Shown here: piece by piece, positions 39,233 through 51,055 of the stretch
Position numbering within the stretch: the stretch's first letter is position 1
Layout: each line of letters starts with the position of its first letter
Origin: Lumnitzera littorea
Lineage: Eukaryota; Streptophyta; Magnoliopsida; Myrtales; Combretaceae
Assembly: GCA_024138015.1 (NCBI GenBank)
Contig: JAMXBB010000011.1
Span: 74,676,199-74,740,198 of the forward strand
DNA: 64,000 bases
Direction: 5' to 3'
The notes under the pieces: generated by a model
What the model was told of the DNA's origin: nothing
Database searches by the model: none
Seen by the model: only the letters and a program-made list of their open reading frames with translations
Program-made: the position numbers and the translations under genes

Positions 39233-40000
39233 ACAATTTGCCCTATTTCTAACTATTTTTAGGGTCCAAAATTACAATAAATATTAAACATATTTAAATT
39301 AAAAATCGAGCTACATAGCAATTATCTATATATAACATGTATTCTACAAAAAAAATTTCAAGTCAAAAAAAGATCATTTGATGTATTTATTTTAAAAGTC
39401 AAAATTTAGATTAATAGTACATTTATTAAACAAGTACATAAAATATTCAAATTTTTATAGCATGAAAGTACATATAAAACAACCTAAATACAAATTTTTT
39501 TCATAATTTTTAGATTAATTTAATATTTTTAGAAATCATAAAAATATAAGGTAAAAAATTGATCGATCTATTTATCAGTGCTTCGACTATCGTTGGCCAG
39601 TAGATGGTTGTCGGCTGACTTATAAGTGGTGGCTCTACTGGGGGACAGTGAGCTTAATAGCATAATACTAATGGGTTGGGGAATCAAGCTGGGACGTAGA
39701 TTCCTTTATTTTTCTTTTCTTTTTTCTTATTTTATTATAATTTCTCTTTGATTTTTCTTTGAGTGTCTAAGTTTCCTAAATGTCTAAATTGATGTCTTGG
39801 GGTCTTTTTACATTGAATTGGGTCATCTAAATTTTTTCTCCCTTTTTTCCTTTATTTTTCTTTCATTGTCTTATCTAATTCCTAAGCATGAGGTAGCTTA
39901 TTTTAGGTGATTTTAGTGTATTTATTAATAATATATATATTATGTCAATATTTTGTGTATTTACTAATATATGCATATATATCCTATGTATGTGTCATGT

Positions 40001-42440
40001 GTAATGTGTAATTATACTTATATAATTATTTTTCTGGCATGTTTTTTTTATTTTTATGATATATTTCCTATGTATGTTTATGAGTTTATCACTTGTTATA
40101 TATAATTATATCAGTTTAGGTTAATTTACAGATATAATTATTATATATACCGAATATACTCATAAAAATACATATATATTTATATAGTATATTATACTAT
40201 TTATACTGTATTATTTTTTTATTATTTAATTAACTTATCTCTAAATTCTTGTCGTATTCCAAGTACGATTTTAAAGGTTTCGATGACATTTATGCTGTAT
40301 TATATATATATATATATACTTCTATTGTTAAAATTAAGATTTTAGATCATTATTTTTACAATCTAATTTCACTTGATTATTTCAACTAATTTTTCTATCC
40401 AAATCGTTAAGTTTAAATTTAATCAAATAAATTCTAAAAAATCTTAAATCTGAATACAGTTGGTTTAAATACGATTTTAAAGGCTCACAATAACTATACA
40501 TACCCAAACACAAACAGGAAGCTCTATAGTATAGGGGCTGCCAATTCATCCTGTCGGTCATCTCTGTGTTGCATGTCCTGCAAAGTTGAAATCACTGTCA
40601 AAAGTCTATGGAAACGATCATAAATTACACATGAGTATATTTATATATCTGCTTGTGTGAATTCTTGAGGGGATTGGACAAACATCCCCCTGCGGCATTT
40701 CCTCGAACACGTGCTAGGAAAGGAAAGAATGCTTATCCAGCGTATATTAATTGACTCATTTCCTGTGCATGATAAGATAAAAGCGATAAAAATAACGAAT
40801 GCGAAAGAATAAAATAATAGGACGCTAAGATTTTACATGAAAAATATATCAAGAAGAGCACTTCCACTTTAAAAATAATATTGGCATACAATATGTATAC
40901 ATATATATTAATATTTTACCTCGTACTCTTGTCGCGCACACTCTTTTCTATTTTGTTGTATGCTTCATTCACCAATGATTACCCGATAATTCTCGAAATG
41001 ATTACACGGTATATGGATTAGTTGAAATCAAATGAAACCAAAAGAAAAAAAAGCGGAAAGTTTGTATTTGGTAACTTATAATGATAGTTGAATTCTAAGG
41101 AAATGAGGGGGAAAAGAATCGAAAGCTTTTCACTTTTAATTGGTGGAAATGAATTGAAGTTTTAAAAATCCTCCTACTTATTTATGTTTGCTAAATAAAA
41201 GTAAGGGTAATATAATATATTAAAACACTCATTTTCTTTCATTTACTTCTATTTCCTTTTTAAATATCCAAACACAAAATAGAAGTGGGAAAAGGAAAAA
41301 AAATTGCAAAAAAAGAAAACAAATTACAAAATACGGGTCTTAGAAAAATATTCTTAAGAATATAACACTTAAAATCGTTTTTTAAAGAGACGATTTCACA
41401 ACCAATATGCCATCTTCTCCTCTGTGCAACTCATTTATACACGACTCAAACACATATATCTCTCTCTCTAAAATGGTTCATGACTCCCTTCCTCAAATCC
41501 ATTATTTTGTATCCCTTTTTTGCAAATCAATTGTGAATTTGGAGGAGTAGCATCACATAGAACGTAATTGTAGAAGATTTTTCAAAACTAGGAATTAATT
41601 CGAGCCATCTCATTACTTTCTCTCTCTAAACAATATTGAAAAAGTACCATTTTTTCACATTTTAATTCGTTTTATAGACATATAAATTGAAGGATTAGTG
41701 TTATTATTTGAAATATTACGGTACATTATTGTCTGTTGCTATTTTTACACAAAACAAATCATTTGCATTTTTTGTAATATACATGTAGCTTGATTTTTTA
41801 TTTTCTATAATCCATTGTTAGTAATTTTTTTTTTGTTTAAATTTGTGTTCATTATTGCATTTTATATGTACATATATATGTCGACATGGGTATGATTAGT
41901 CATTCTTGAATGTGCTATAGTACTATGATGGAGATAGAGATATGAATTATTGTTGGAAATGTTGTAGTATGTTACGGTAGTTTAAATTCTTTTTTTCCAG
42001 TTATAAATTCGTCTTCCTTACTGTGTCTTATATACACGTATATTAGTTAACTCACATATAAGTAATTATTGTTGAATCATCTAGAGGAGGTTGTGTAAGT
42101 TTTGTTTTTTTCAATTACAGCAAGTAATGAATCTAGCGCCATTACGAGAATTTAGTAGTGAACTCGATTTAGTTGATGTATAGGTGAAATCCAATAGAGT
42201 GTGCCTATTAGTAGAAGCTAATATTTTTATTTGTGGACGTTGAAGTTTATGAAGTTGATTTGGCAAATAGGTACAAATGAATAATATGAGGCTAGTTTGT
42301 TATACTGGTAGAAATATTATAAAAGGAGATGATAGGGTGTGATATGATAAGTGCTTAAGAACAATAGTTGGAGTTCCAATTGGAGCCACGTACAACTAGT
42401 TGGTTAGCTTGATATATGATCGACTTTGAGTTAACATGAT
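40001..42440. other. AT-rich non-coding stretch before MULE 2
   Basis: No convincing gene. 41287..41405 repeats one arm of the 38908 MITE (GGGAAAAGGAAAAAAAATTGC, then AAATATTCTTAAGAATATAACACTT and AAAATCG), so it is a half copy or solo arm. From ~42120 the sequence may already belong to MULE 2, but no terminal inverted repeat was recognised. Confidence 0.4.
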
Positions 42441-42446
42441 GATCTA

Positions 42447-43279
42447 TTGGGTCGAGTTGATTTACAGATGCCCCTTGTAGGCGAAAGTAGAGACATGTTT
42501 TGTGCTATTTCTATTAGTGACAACCATGACGTCCAACAGCTATTGGCTTCCTCAGAAGGAAGTAGTAAAGTTAACAACTTAGCGGAAATGTATATTAAAA
42601 TTCATAAAGTGAACCTACCCACCCCCCCCAAAACAATTGACTATGATTTCGAGGGGCACAACAGCAACATAGGAGTTCAATCTGAAACTCAAGTGTTTGA
42701 ATCTCAATCGATCCCACCAAGTTATATACCGAGTATTAGTCGCATGCCTTATAAAGCTAATGTATTGATCACCAACAAATGCAATAAAGATACTGGTGTG
42801 GAGAATGAATTAGCCTATGAAGACATTGATAAAGATTTTGGTGATACAAATTCTAATGCTAACATTGGTATAATTGAATGTTGGTTGCAAGAAGTGAAAG
42901 AAGCACAAAGGTTATGTAGAAGAAATGTTTGGAGGTAAGGGTTGGCTACAAATGTGGACGCGGTCGGAATGTTGAAACCCATGCCTTTCTATATTGTAAG
43001 TGTTAGGGATGGACTTGTTTCATTTGAGGAGAGTATAAATGATGGTGAGTAGAGTTTTAGCGATGAATTTAAGGTAAGCAAATGGTTTGAAAATAAAAAA
43101 CATTTACAACCAGCTATAAAGATGCATTATGTTATAAACCACTACGACTTCATATTGAAGGAGTCTAAACCTACAATCTAGTATATTAGATGTGTTGATT
43201 GGGAAAAGGGATGCAAGTGGAGACTCTAAGCTTGTAAGAAGAAACATGTTGCATGTTTTGTGATAACTAGGTTTGTAGG
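42447..43279 (+). pseudogene. MULE 2, N-terminal transposase region
   Basis: An open frame of 163 codons (42447..42938) is followed, after frame changes, by the MuDR-type DNA-binding region: KWFENKKHLQPAIKMHYVIN near 43083, FILKESKPTI, then a stop where Trp is usual, YIRCVDWEKGCKWRL, a second stop, and HVACFVITRF near 43250. The order fits the N-terminal domain upstream of the DDE core. The element is cut at 43279/43280 by a family-A LTR and resumes at 47289. Confidence 0.65.
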
Positions 43280-46200
43280 TGTAAGCCCCGCAATCTGGTG
43301 TTAGGGGTTTGATCCGTAAAGTTTAAGCAACTAAGTAAATTGTCTAATCAAGCCTGAGCTTTATGACGAAGTTAGAAATATTAGTAAAAGTGATCTCATA
43401 AGTTTGGATTTAGGAAAATAAATAATTATTATAATATTGAATTATATGTAAATTTTTCATTATTTATCATAAATACGTAAAATAAGTTCTGATAACTAAC
43501 GAATCGATAAAGATAAATTATTTGCACATTAAAAATCATAAAATAACCTAAATAATATTTTGAAATATTTATTTGTACCATATATGTATTTATATGTAGG
43601 TAAAAATACGCGAAATTACTTAAAATACCTAAAATATGCTAAAACAATATTAAATAATTAAAGAAAATTCATAAATAATTAAGAAAAAATTATAAAAACA
43701 TGTGAGCTTATCTAAAAACGGGCTGTAGCAACTTGGAAGTAGAAGATAGAAATTCAACCAATTAAATTAAGCCAAATAGAAAGTGGAAAAAGAAGAGATA
43801 AGGGACATGTAGCACTTAGAAAATTAAAGTAAAACCCTAATCTACACTATAAATTTAGAACAACTCATCCAAACACTATTTTGGTCAGTTGTGAGCTTTA
43901 GAAAAATTTTGGAGAGGAGAGAAAAGAAGAGAAAGTGATTTTTTGAAAAATAAACAAAATATAGTGCAAATAGGGCAATAAAGTGGAATCCAAACCCGAT
44001 GAAAACTTGAGAGTGGACAACTACCACCACTCGACGGTGGTAACAGCCCAAGCTAGTTGACAAGGCCTTGGTGGCCGAAGCAACCAACGCAAGTGAGTTC
44101 GATTCTCCCTTCTATTTTTCTTTATTTATTAAAAATATTAAATAATTATAAAAAATTATGGAATTTGGTATTCTAAGGTTTTTATATATGTAAATTTAGG
44201 GAAAAATTTTAGTTTGATGAATTTATGCCTAAAAATATACTATGCTTAAGAAATTATTCAAACCTCAAGTTTTGTTTAATTTAGAAATAAATGATCTTAA
44301 GGGTATAGTTTTGAGTTCAAAATTTTTATATAGGCTAGTTAGAGTAATTAAAATAGTGCTATGAAATTTTTTAGAAATCTATTTTTGAAATTTTTAGGCC
44401 TTAAAATGATATATATAATGAGTGATTTTGAGTTAATTAAGTAATAAATGGATAATTACTAATTTAAAGTATAATTAAGTGCTTTAGGATGTTAAATTCT
44501 AATATAGTATGATATTTGCAGTATTTAAGGTGTTAGATGTAATTATTAAGTGTATTATATAGTATATATGTATTAGGTAAAATGATATAGTTTAAGTTAA
44601 TTTTGTAATTTAAGGTTAATTAGGTATAATTTTGATTTAGGATATAATTAAATATTTTGATATGTTATTAGATGATAAAGGATGATATATGTATGCCTCA
44701 TTCACTTGAAGAGAATTGGAATTCAATTCCTCCCTTATTCCTTATTACGGCTTTTACTTGGTTTTTTGTCTTCGAATTGCAATTTTTTAATAATCTCTAT
44801 TCCGTGAAATCAAGTAATAAGGATTTGTTGACTCAACCAAAGAATTACGATTCCTTACAAAATTTTACATTTTTTTAAAAAATAATCTCATATCAATTTA
44901 ACGATGACCACTACTACTATTACCATTGCCACTACTGACCACTACTACTGCCACTGCCACTGCCACTACCATCACCACCATCGTTATCGACATCAACATC
45001 GACATCGACATCGGCACCACCACAACCACTGCAACCACCACTATCACGACTACTACCATTGCCACTACTACTAACCACCAACCATCACTACCTATCATCA
45101 CCGCTACTGTCACAACCAACCACCATCATCATCATTGCTACTACCATAATTACCATTATACTATCACCACCACCATCACCCATCATCATTGCCGCCGCCG
45201 CCGCCACCACCACCACCACCTTTAACCATCGCTATCACCACCACTACTGTTGTTGTCACTACTATTGCAAGTACCTCTAACCCTCCCCCCTCCAAGTCGC
45301 TACCCCAGTTGTCGCCACCGCCACCGCTACCGCCATCGCTACCCCCATCGACCACCACCATTACTACCGCCTCTGCCCTCACAATCGATTTCCACCACCA
45401 CTACCACCTATTATTTTAGAATTACTTGAGAAAGAAAATGAATCAAGGGTAATTTAGTTATTAAAGTTTTATTACGTGTTTATTCTTAAGTTATTTATTA
45501 ATCCTACTAAACAAAGTAATAGGTATTACACCCTTATTACATTCCTTAAGAATTCCAATTACATTCCTCTCTCATTCCATTCAGTTAAGTGAACGAGCTG
45601 GTAATGTTAGATAAATGATTTAGGAGTGAATTATATAATAACACATAATATATATATATAAGAAATCAATAGGTAGGAAATATTATGTCAAAATTGATAA
45701 TATTATAGTAAGGAAAACATAAAAGAAATCTGATATGAAATATAAATTTATATAATTATATGAAAAATATAAATTTTTCTCACATCAGGAGTTAGATCGA
45801 TAGTTAAATTAAGATTATAGTGTACCATATGGACATGAATACTAGTTAGAGATCAAATACGATATTTAGGATACCTGATTATAATATGATTAATTTCATA
45901 TTATGGTTTGGAACAAGTTTTTAGGATTCTTGTATAACCCGTAATCAAAAACTGAATTAAAACCTAATTTAGAAAACCGATTCGAAAACTAAACCAGAAC
46001 TTAGCCTAAATTAAGAATAACTATAAAATATGTAAAAAAAAAAGCCTAAATAATTAGGTATAATAAAAGCCTAAGCTAAAGATAACATAATGAAATATCG
46101 AATAAAGCTTATATTAGATAATTATATGAGCACTAAAACAATATTTGTATTATAGGGATTATTGGTGATGGTCTGTGCAACTCACACCTGAAGTGAGCAA

Positions 46201-47288
46201 ACGAGGGAGTTTAGGTAAATTAGGATTAATACGTTACGTATTTCGAAGTACTAATTTATAGTACTTAGAGGCTTGGAATTATACTTAGTTGTATTTGCTA
46301 GATAGTTGACTGTATACATACTTATATGTGTTTATTTCTGAGTTTGATGATATGATTAATAAATTAGTGCTTTGGCTTGTATTTGTATGTTTTGTTTGAA
46401 ACAATTGAACAACTTAACCTAGATTTAATTAAATATATGACTTGAAATTCTACATCAAAATTGCATAACAACCCATTACGGGAAATGTTTAAGTTCTTCA
46501 ACCAAATACCAACCCCTTTAAACGGGATAGCGTTGGGTAGCATAATGGATCCTTTTTTTCATCCTTAGTTGAACTAAGTGATAGGTGCAGAGGTCGTACT
46601 AAGAGTGAAGTCAATGGTTCGAAGGTAGTCACAGAATAAGCGATGTCTCCATTGCATAAGTTTGAGTTTAATCGTGAGCTGTTGCATAAACATGGAAACT
46701 CCTTAACCCAGACTAGAGCATGTGTAATTACTCTACTTACACGACGGATCAAATAACGTTGTGCAATGGCATTTGCTTATACATACATTGCTTTAACTAA
46801 TTTGGTTGATAACCCTATTTATATTTGATGTATATTATTAAGCCTCCATCCCAACTTACTAAGCTGTTAGTTGCAAATATCCCTATAAATGTTGTTGCAG
46901 GTACTAGCTAAGAAGCGACCATATAACTATCCTAAAGTTAGTAACAGCTGGATCTTAGGGAATAAGGATAAAAACCTAAAGATCAATTACACTTTCAAGT
47001 TTGGATTTTGCTTTAAAGCTTTTAATAATAATTTATGTATTTCTTAAGTAGATTATGATTAAGTTACTAAATCTTGCAAACATACTTAGACTAGTCTAGT
47101 GTAAATATGTATTTTTTTTAATTTCATAGGTAAATAACATGTTTATTCGTGAACTATTACTTCAAAGTGGGTAAGTTGTGGACACCTTATATAAATCAAG
47201 TCTAAGATAGCAGCTAAAATGTCAACTTCTATTCTAGAATGGTTTATACGGCGAGATTGTTACAACTCTACCGCTTCGAGGCATAATA
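43280..47288 (+). mobile_element. Solo LTR, family A, copy 4 (expanded by an insertion)
   Basis: It begins TGTAAGCCCC and ends CGAGGCATAATA (decayed GGCGTAACA). Flanking 5-mers GTAGG (43275..43279) and ATAGG (47289..47293) match at four positions, and MULE 2 reads on across the gap. It shares the family's conserved blocks, including the ACCCCTTTAAACGGGATAGC version of the palindrome near 46512. It is 4,009 bp because of the extra segment at ~44690..45600. Confidence 0.75.
44690..45605. mobile_element. Insertion with trinucleotide-repeat core inside LTR copy 4
   Basis: This stretch is absent from the other family-A copies. Its ends look inverted: CTCATTCACTTGA...GAATTGGAATTC on the left, and on the right the complement of CTCGTTCACTTAACTG...AATTGGAATTC. 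The centre (44905..45412) is a long mix of CCA, CAC, ACT and CCG triplets. Frames through it give Thr/His/Pro-rich strings of no meaning. It may be a non-autonomous DNA transposon that has captured or expanded microsatellites. The exact borders and a TSD were not resolved. Confidence 0.5.
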
Positions 47289-47585
47289 ATAGGTTTACAC
47301 ACATGCCTCAATCCTATTATAAGTTGAGACCAGCCCTACTTGGATTTAAGCACCCTATCTTACTTTCTTATAAAGGATGTACAAAAGTCATCGAATGTTA
47401 AGGTAAAACATCTTCAAGCTACCATTTGCAAACAATATAATTATATAGAGCACATAAAGAAAATTAAGGAAAGAAAATGTAAAGAGATTGAACAGTTTTA
47501 TGGAAGACGGGAGGAATCATATGCAGTGCTCCCACATATATTACATGTCATTCAAGAGGCTAATCCAAGTACTATAGTTGAGTGG
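47289..47585 (+). pseudogene. MULE 2, continued transposase fragment
   Basis: It continues the frame of 43250..43279 and matches MULE 1 at 1..127 and 5663..5870. LDLSTLSYFLIKDVQKS and HLQATICKQYNYIEHIKKIK lead to EESYAVLPHILHVIQEANPS. It stops at 47585, where the LTR of a gypsy element begins. The rest of MULE 2, including its DDE core, should lie beyond the window's right end. Confidence 0.7.
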
Positions 47586-49990
47586 TGTCGAACCCGGTTT
47601 TTTCACTCCCGATTTTTGTAAATTAATTTTCTCTAAACCAATCGATATTAAACTCTTATCCATTTAATACTAACCTTCTACTAAGGTTTAAAAAAAAAAA
47701 AACTAGTTCTTTTATATTTTGAAAAATACGTTGGAGTTGCCACTCGATTGAAGCCAAGAAAAAAGAGTTAAGTTATAACCAATTAGATAGATTAGTTATA
47801 ACTTAGGTACCGATTTATTGATTAAACCATTTTATAAAAACGATTTTTGAAACCAGAGATCTAGATCTAGGGGGTTAGGAATTGTAAAAGCTTTACGAGT
47901 ACCATTAACATTCAAAATTTAACTTTAACCTTAAAAATCACCTTTCAATTTTATAAAAATAGAACTTGATTATCTATCTAAATTGGATAACTTAAATAAT
48001 CTAAAAAAAAGGGAAAGTTAGGTTTTTATATTTTTTACTGTTGTCTCGTAGGTATCTGCGTACCTATTATTTGGGATCAGATGTATGTAGTTCTTTTTTT
48101 AAAACTTTAGTGAGTTTTGTTTATTTTAATTTTGAAAATACGCTGGATTTACGTTTTTAACCCAATCTGGTTTATTTAAAAAAATTTCTAAAAAAAAAGA
48201 GTCCTAAATCAAGAATTTTTATTTTTTATTTTTTGGAAAATTCTAAAGTGCCTTAATTTGGAAAAGGTTCATTTATTTTTGTTTCATTTTTAGAAACTTT
48301 ATTTTTCTAGACAATAAGATGATTTTATAATATTTTTCATTTATTATTATTTTTATCTTATTTATTATTTTTTTTTTATTTCTACTAAACTAAAAAATAA
48401 AATATTCTTTTTCTTCTTTCTTTTTCCTTGCTTTTTTTTCTTTTTATTATTAAATTTACATTCAAAAATAAAATAACAAAAATAATAAATATAAAATAAA
48501 TAAACAAAAATACAAAACAATCAAATGGGTGAGGGCCAAACCAAGAGAGGAGCGCGAGCTGGATCCTAGTGCGGGTCAGTCAAATCAACTCGAGTTAAGC
48601 TCCATTGGATTTAGGTTGCAGTTGAAGAAGAAGAAGCAATGGTTACTGAAGTTGGCTCCACTCGATCTAGCTATGAAAGTGAAGGGGGAAATGGTTTTTT
48701 GTATGTATTTAATTGGGTTTGGGGGTAGGTGGTTAGAGATGAGCGATAGCGATGGTTTTGGGTTATGTATGATGTGGTTCCTAGAGGCGAGTGGTTGATT
48801 AGGTTAGGGGTTTATGAGGTCAGGGAGAGTCGTGGTGGGATTGTTTTGCTCTAGTGTGGTAGCTAGGGTAGTGTTTCGAGGGGAAAGAGAGAGGCAGCAA
48901 TGGCGTATAGAGAGAGAATGTAGTTGAGAAGAGAAAGAGAGAGAAAGAGAGCTTGTGAGTAGTTTTCGATGCTTGTCTATAGTCGTTTGTGTTGTGAACA
49001 AGCCTATTTATACACCAAATCAACTTAGTAAGCAAAGAAAGATTGAATTCGGATTAAATGAAAATTTTTGAAATTCAAGTTTTTTCCTAATTTTTTAAGC
49101 TCGAATTGAATCGCTTTTGACTGAATCTAGACACGTTCTTTGGTTCTATTTGAAGTAAGCCATGTGGTGAACAAAATCAGATTAAGAAACCATGCGTTTG
49201 TATGTGGAATTTGTGCCAAAATTGGATCTAAAGTGAAGGGGCCAGGTCTATTTTGTTGGGGAAAGTGGAGGAAATCATGGTAAAGAGAGAGAAAGAAAAG
49301 GAAAATGCTAATGTGGCTCTACGTCAGTTGTGCCGTCCAATCACAATTTGCTATGTGTCATCACGTAACACATGACAATTGACGTAGCATGCCATGTAGC
49401 GCCATGTTAGCACCGTCCAACCTAATGCTGCACTTGTCATGACATGTGGCGTAATAAGATCCTAATACGTGGCAATTCTTAATCAATTGAAAAAATAAAA
49501 AAAGCTTTGCACGCTTTTGTCAATATTCAAAGCCTTGACCTCTTGCTTAAACCTAATGTTATGTCCATGTGTTTATCCATTAGGCCGTTGGTTGTGCCTT
49601 ATCCATATGTGCAAGACTAGGTCAGCTTGGGCTAGTTTCCAATCTAAGCCTAGGCCTAATGGTCCCCTTTTCTAAGTTTATTAAAATTAAAAATCTATTT
49701 TATTCAAAGATTATTATTTTCTAAATACCTTAAATTTTCTATTTTTTTTATTTTTGTAACTTTTCAAATTTTTTATGTTTTTTATAATTTTTTTCATTTT
49801 TTGTATTTCTTAATTTTTGTGCTTTTTCCTATTTTTCTATTTTTTGGTATTTTCCTGAATTTCATATTTTTAGGTTTTCTTATTTTTCTATTTTTTGTAT
49901 TTTTCTTAATTTAGGATCCTTTACCCTATTGAGAAACTAAAATAGAGTAAAATGAAAGGAAAAAAAAAGGGCAAAAATTAGGTATTTACA
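47586..49990 (-). repeat. 3' LTR of the Tat/Ogre-type element
   Basis: On the plus strand it runs TGTCGAACCCGG ... GGTATTTACA, 2,405 bp. It aligns with 62035..64000 over the available length (shared opening, the GTGAGGGCC...CCAAG block, and the ACACGTGGCAATTC-like stretch near the end). A minus-strand TATAAATAGGC lies at 49012..49002. It interrupts MULE 2. Frames inside it are not coding. Confidence 0.85.
49002..49012 (-). promoter_or_regulatory. TATA box in 3' LTR
   Basis: TATAAATAGGC on the minus strand; the same motif is at 63503..63493 in the 5' LTR. The orientation agrees with the coding strand of the element. Confidence 0.5.
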
Positions 49991-50125
49991 GCTATGAAGT
50001 TTAAATAAAACTTTATCACAAAAACAAAAAAGACACTAATTTTGCCTTAAGGGTGAATTTCGTCCTAAGAAGCACTACAACTATCTCAGACTCAGTCTAC
50101 TGGGGATTTAGTGAATAAATGAAAC

Positions 50126-51055
50126 CTGGTCATACCTCTCTAGACTCACTAACTTAAGCGGGAGCATCTCTCGGGGACTAGCAACCCCTAAGTTAGGATC
50201 AATCTAAAGAACTTAGTCATACCTCTCTAGACTCACTAATCTAGGTAGGAGCGTCTTTCGGGTACTAGAAACCTTAAGTAGGGATCGATCTAAAGAATCC
50301 AGTTGTGCTTCTCTAGGCTTACTAACCTAGGCAGGAGCATCTCTCGAATGCTAGTAACTCTTCTTTAAGTTCACTAACCTAGGCGGGAGCGTCTCTAGGG
50401 GACTAGTAACCCTAAGTAAGGATCGATCTAAAGAACCTGATCATGCCTCTCTAGGCTCACTAACCTAGGTAAGAGCATTTCTTGGGGACTAGGAACCTTA
50501 AGTTAGGATTGATCTAAAGAACTTAGTCATACCTCTCTAAGCTCACTAATCTAGGCGGGAGCGTCACTTGGAAACTAGTAACCCTGAGTAAAGATCGATC
50601 TAAAGAGCTTGATCGTGCCTCTTTAGGCTCACTAACCTAAGCAAGAGCATCTCTCGGAGATTAGTAACCCTAAGTAGGGATCGATCTAAAGAACCTGATC
50701 ATGCCTCTCTAGGCTCACTAACTTAGGCTGGAGCGTCTCTCGAGGACTAGCAACCCTAAGTTAGGATCGATCTAAGGAACCTGGTTGTGCTTCTCTAAGT
50801 TAACTAACCTAGGCAGGAATGTCTCTTGGGGACTAGTAACCCTAAGCAGGGATCGATCTAAAGAATCTGGTCGTGCCTCTCTAAGCTCACAAACCTAGGC
50901 AGGAGTGTCTTTCAGGAACCAGCAACCCTAACTTTTGGAAATCGAATCAAGATAAACCTAGTAGTGCTCCTCTGAGTTGACTAACTTAGGTGGGAGCGTC
51001 TTTCGAGAACTAGTAGCCTTAACTTTTGGAATTAATTTAAGATAAACCTTTTGGG
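50126..51055. repeat. ~86-bp tandem array next to the 3' LTR
   Basis: About eleven units, each with CTCTCTAG/AAGCTCACTAACCTAGG, GGGAGCGTCTCTCGGGGACTA, CTAGTAACCCTAAG and GGATCGATCTAAAGAAC. Starts of CCTCTCT-type phrases fall near 50135, 50222, 50306, 50360, 50446, 50532, 50618, 50703, 50790, 50876 and 50969. Spacing is 85-87 bp, except one ~54-bp shortened unit and a longer last one. Such arrays are a known trait of the non-coding part between pol and the 3' LTR in Tat/Ogre elements. Confidence 0.85.

Larger units (their letters stand above)
33700..40000 (-). mobile_element. Solo LTR family A, copy 5 (old, reversed, interrupted)
   Basis: Diverged family-A sequence lies on both sides of copy 3. 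The left part (33700..34406) matches the LTR tail: CTCACCGTATAAAC, CTATCATAGGTACAGTTTACACAAAG, and an AGTCTC...AACCAAACTTGGGC block. The right part (37385..~39700) continues with CACTTAATTTGACTAAGG, GGTATTTAG and a GGGTCCAAAATTAC...TTCTACAAAAA block. Copy 3 and a MITE (38908..39232) are inserted in it. The left border is approximate and the right border unclear (39.8-40.5 kb), so the end given is a guess. Confidence 0.6.

Noticed and set aside
44898..45419. Thr/His/Pro-rich and Val/Gly-rich frames on both strands
   Set aside because: These are translations of a trinucleotide microsatellite block, open in several frames at once.
48529..49035. Frames in the Ogre-type LTR
   Set aside because: Inside an LTR, not conserved in the other LTR at 63000..63500.
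50126..51055. Regularly spaced repeats resembling a CRISPR array
   Set aside because: Units are contiguous ~86-bp tandem repeats without unique spacers, inside a plant retrotransposon.
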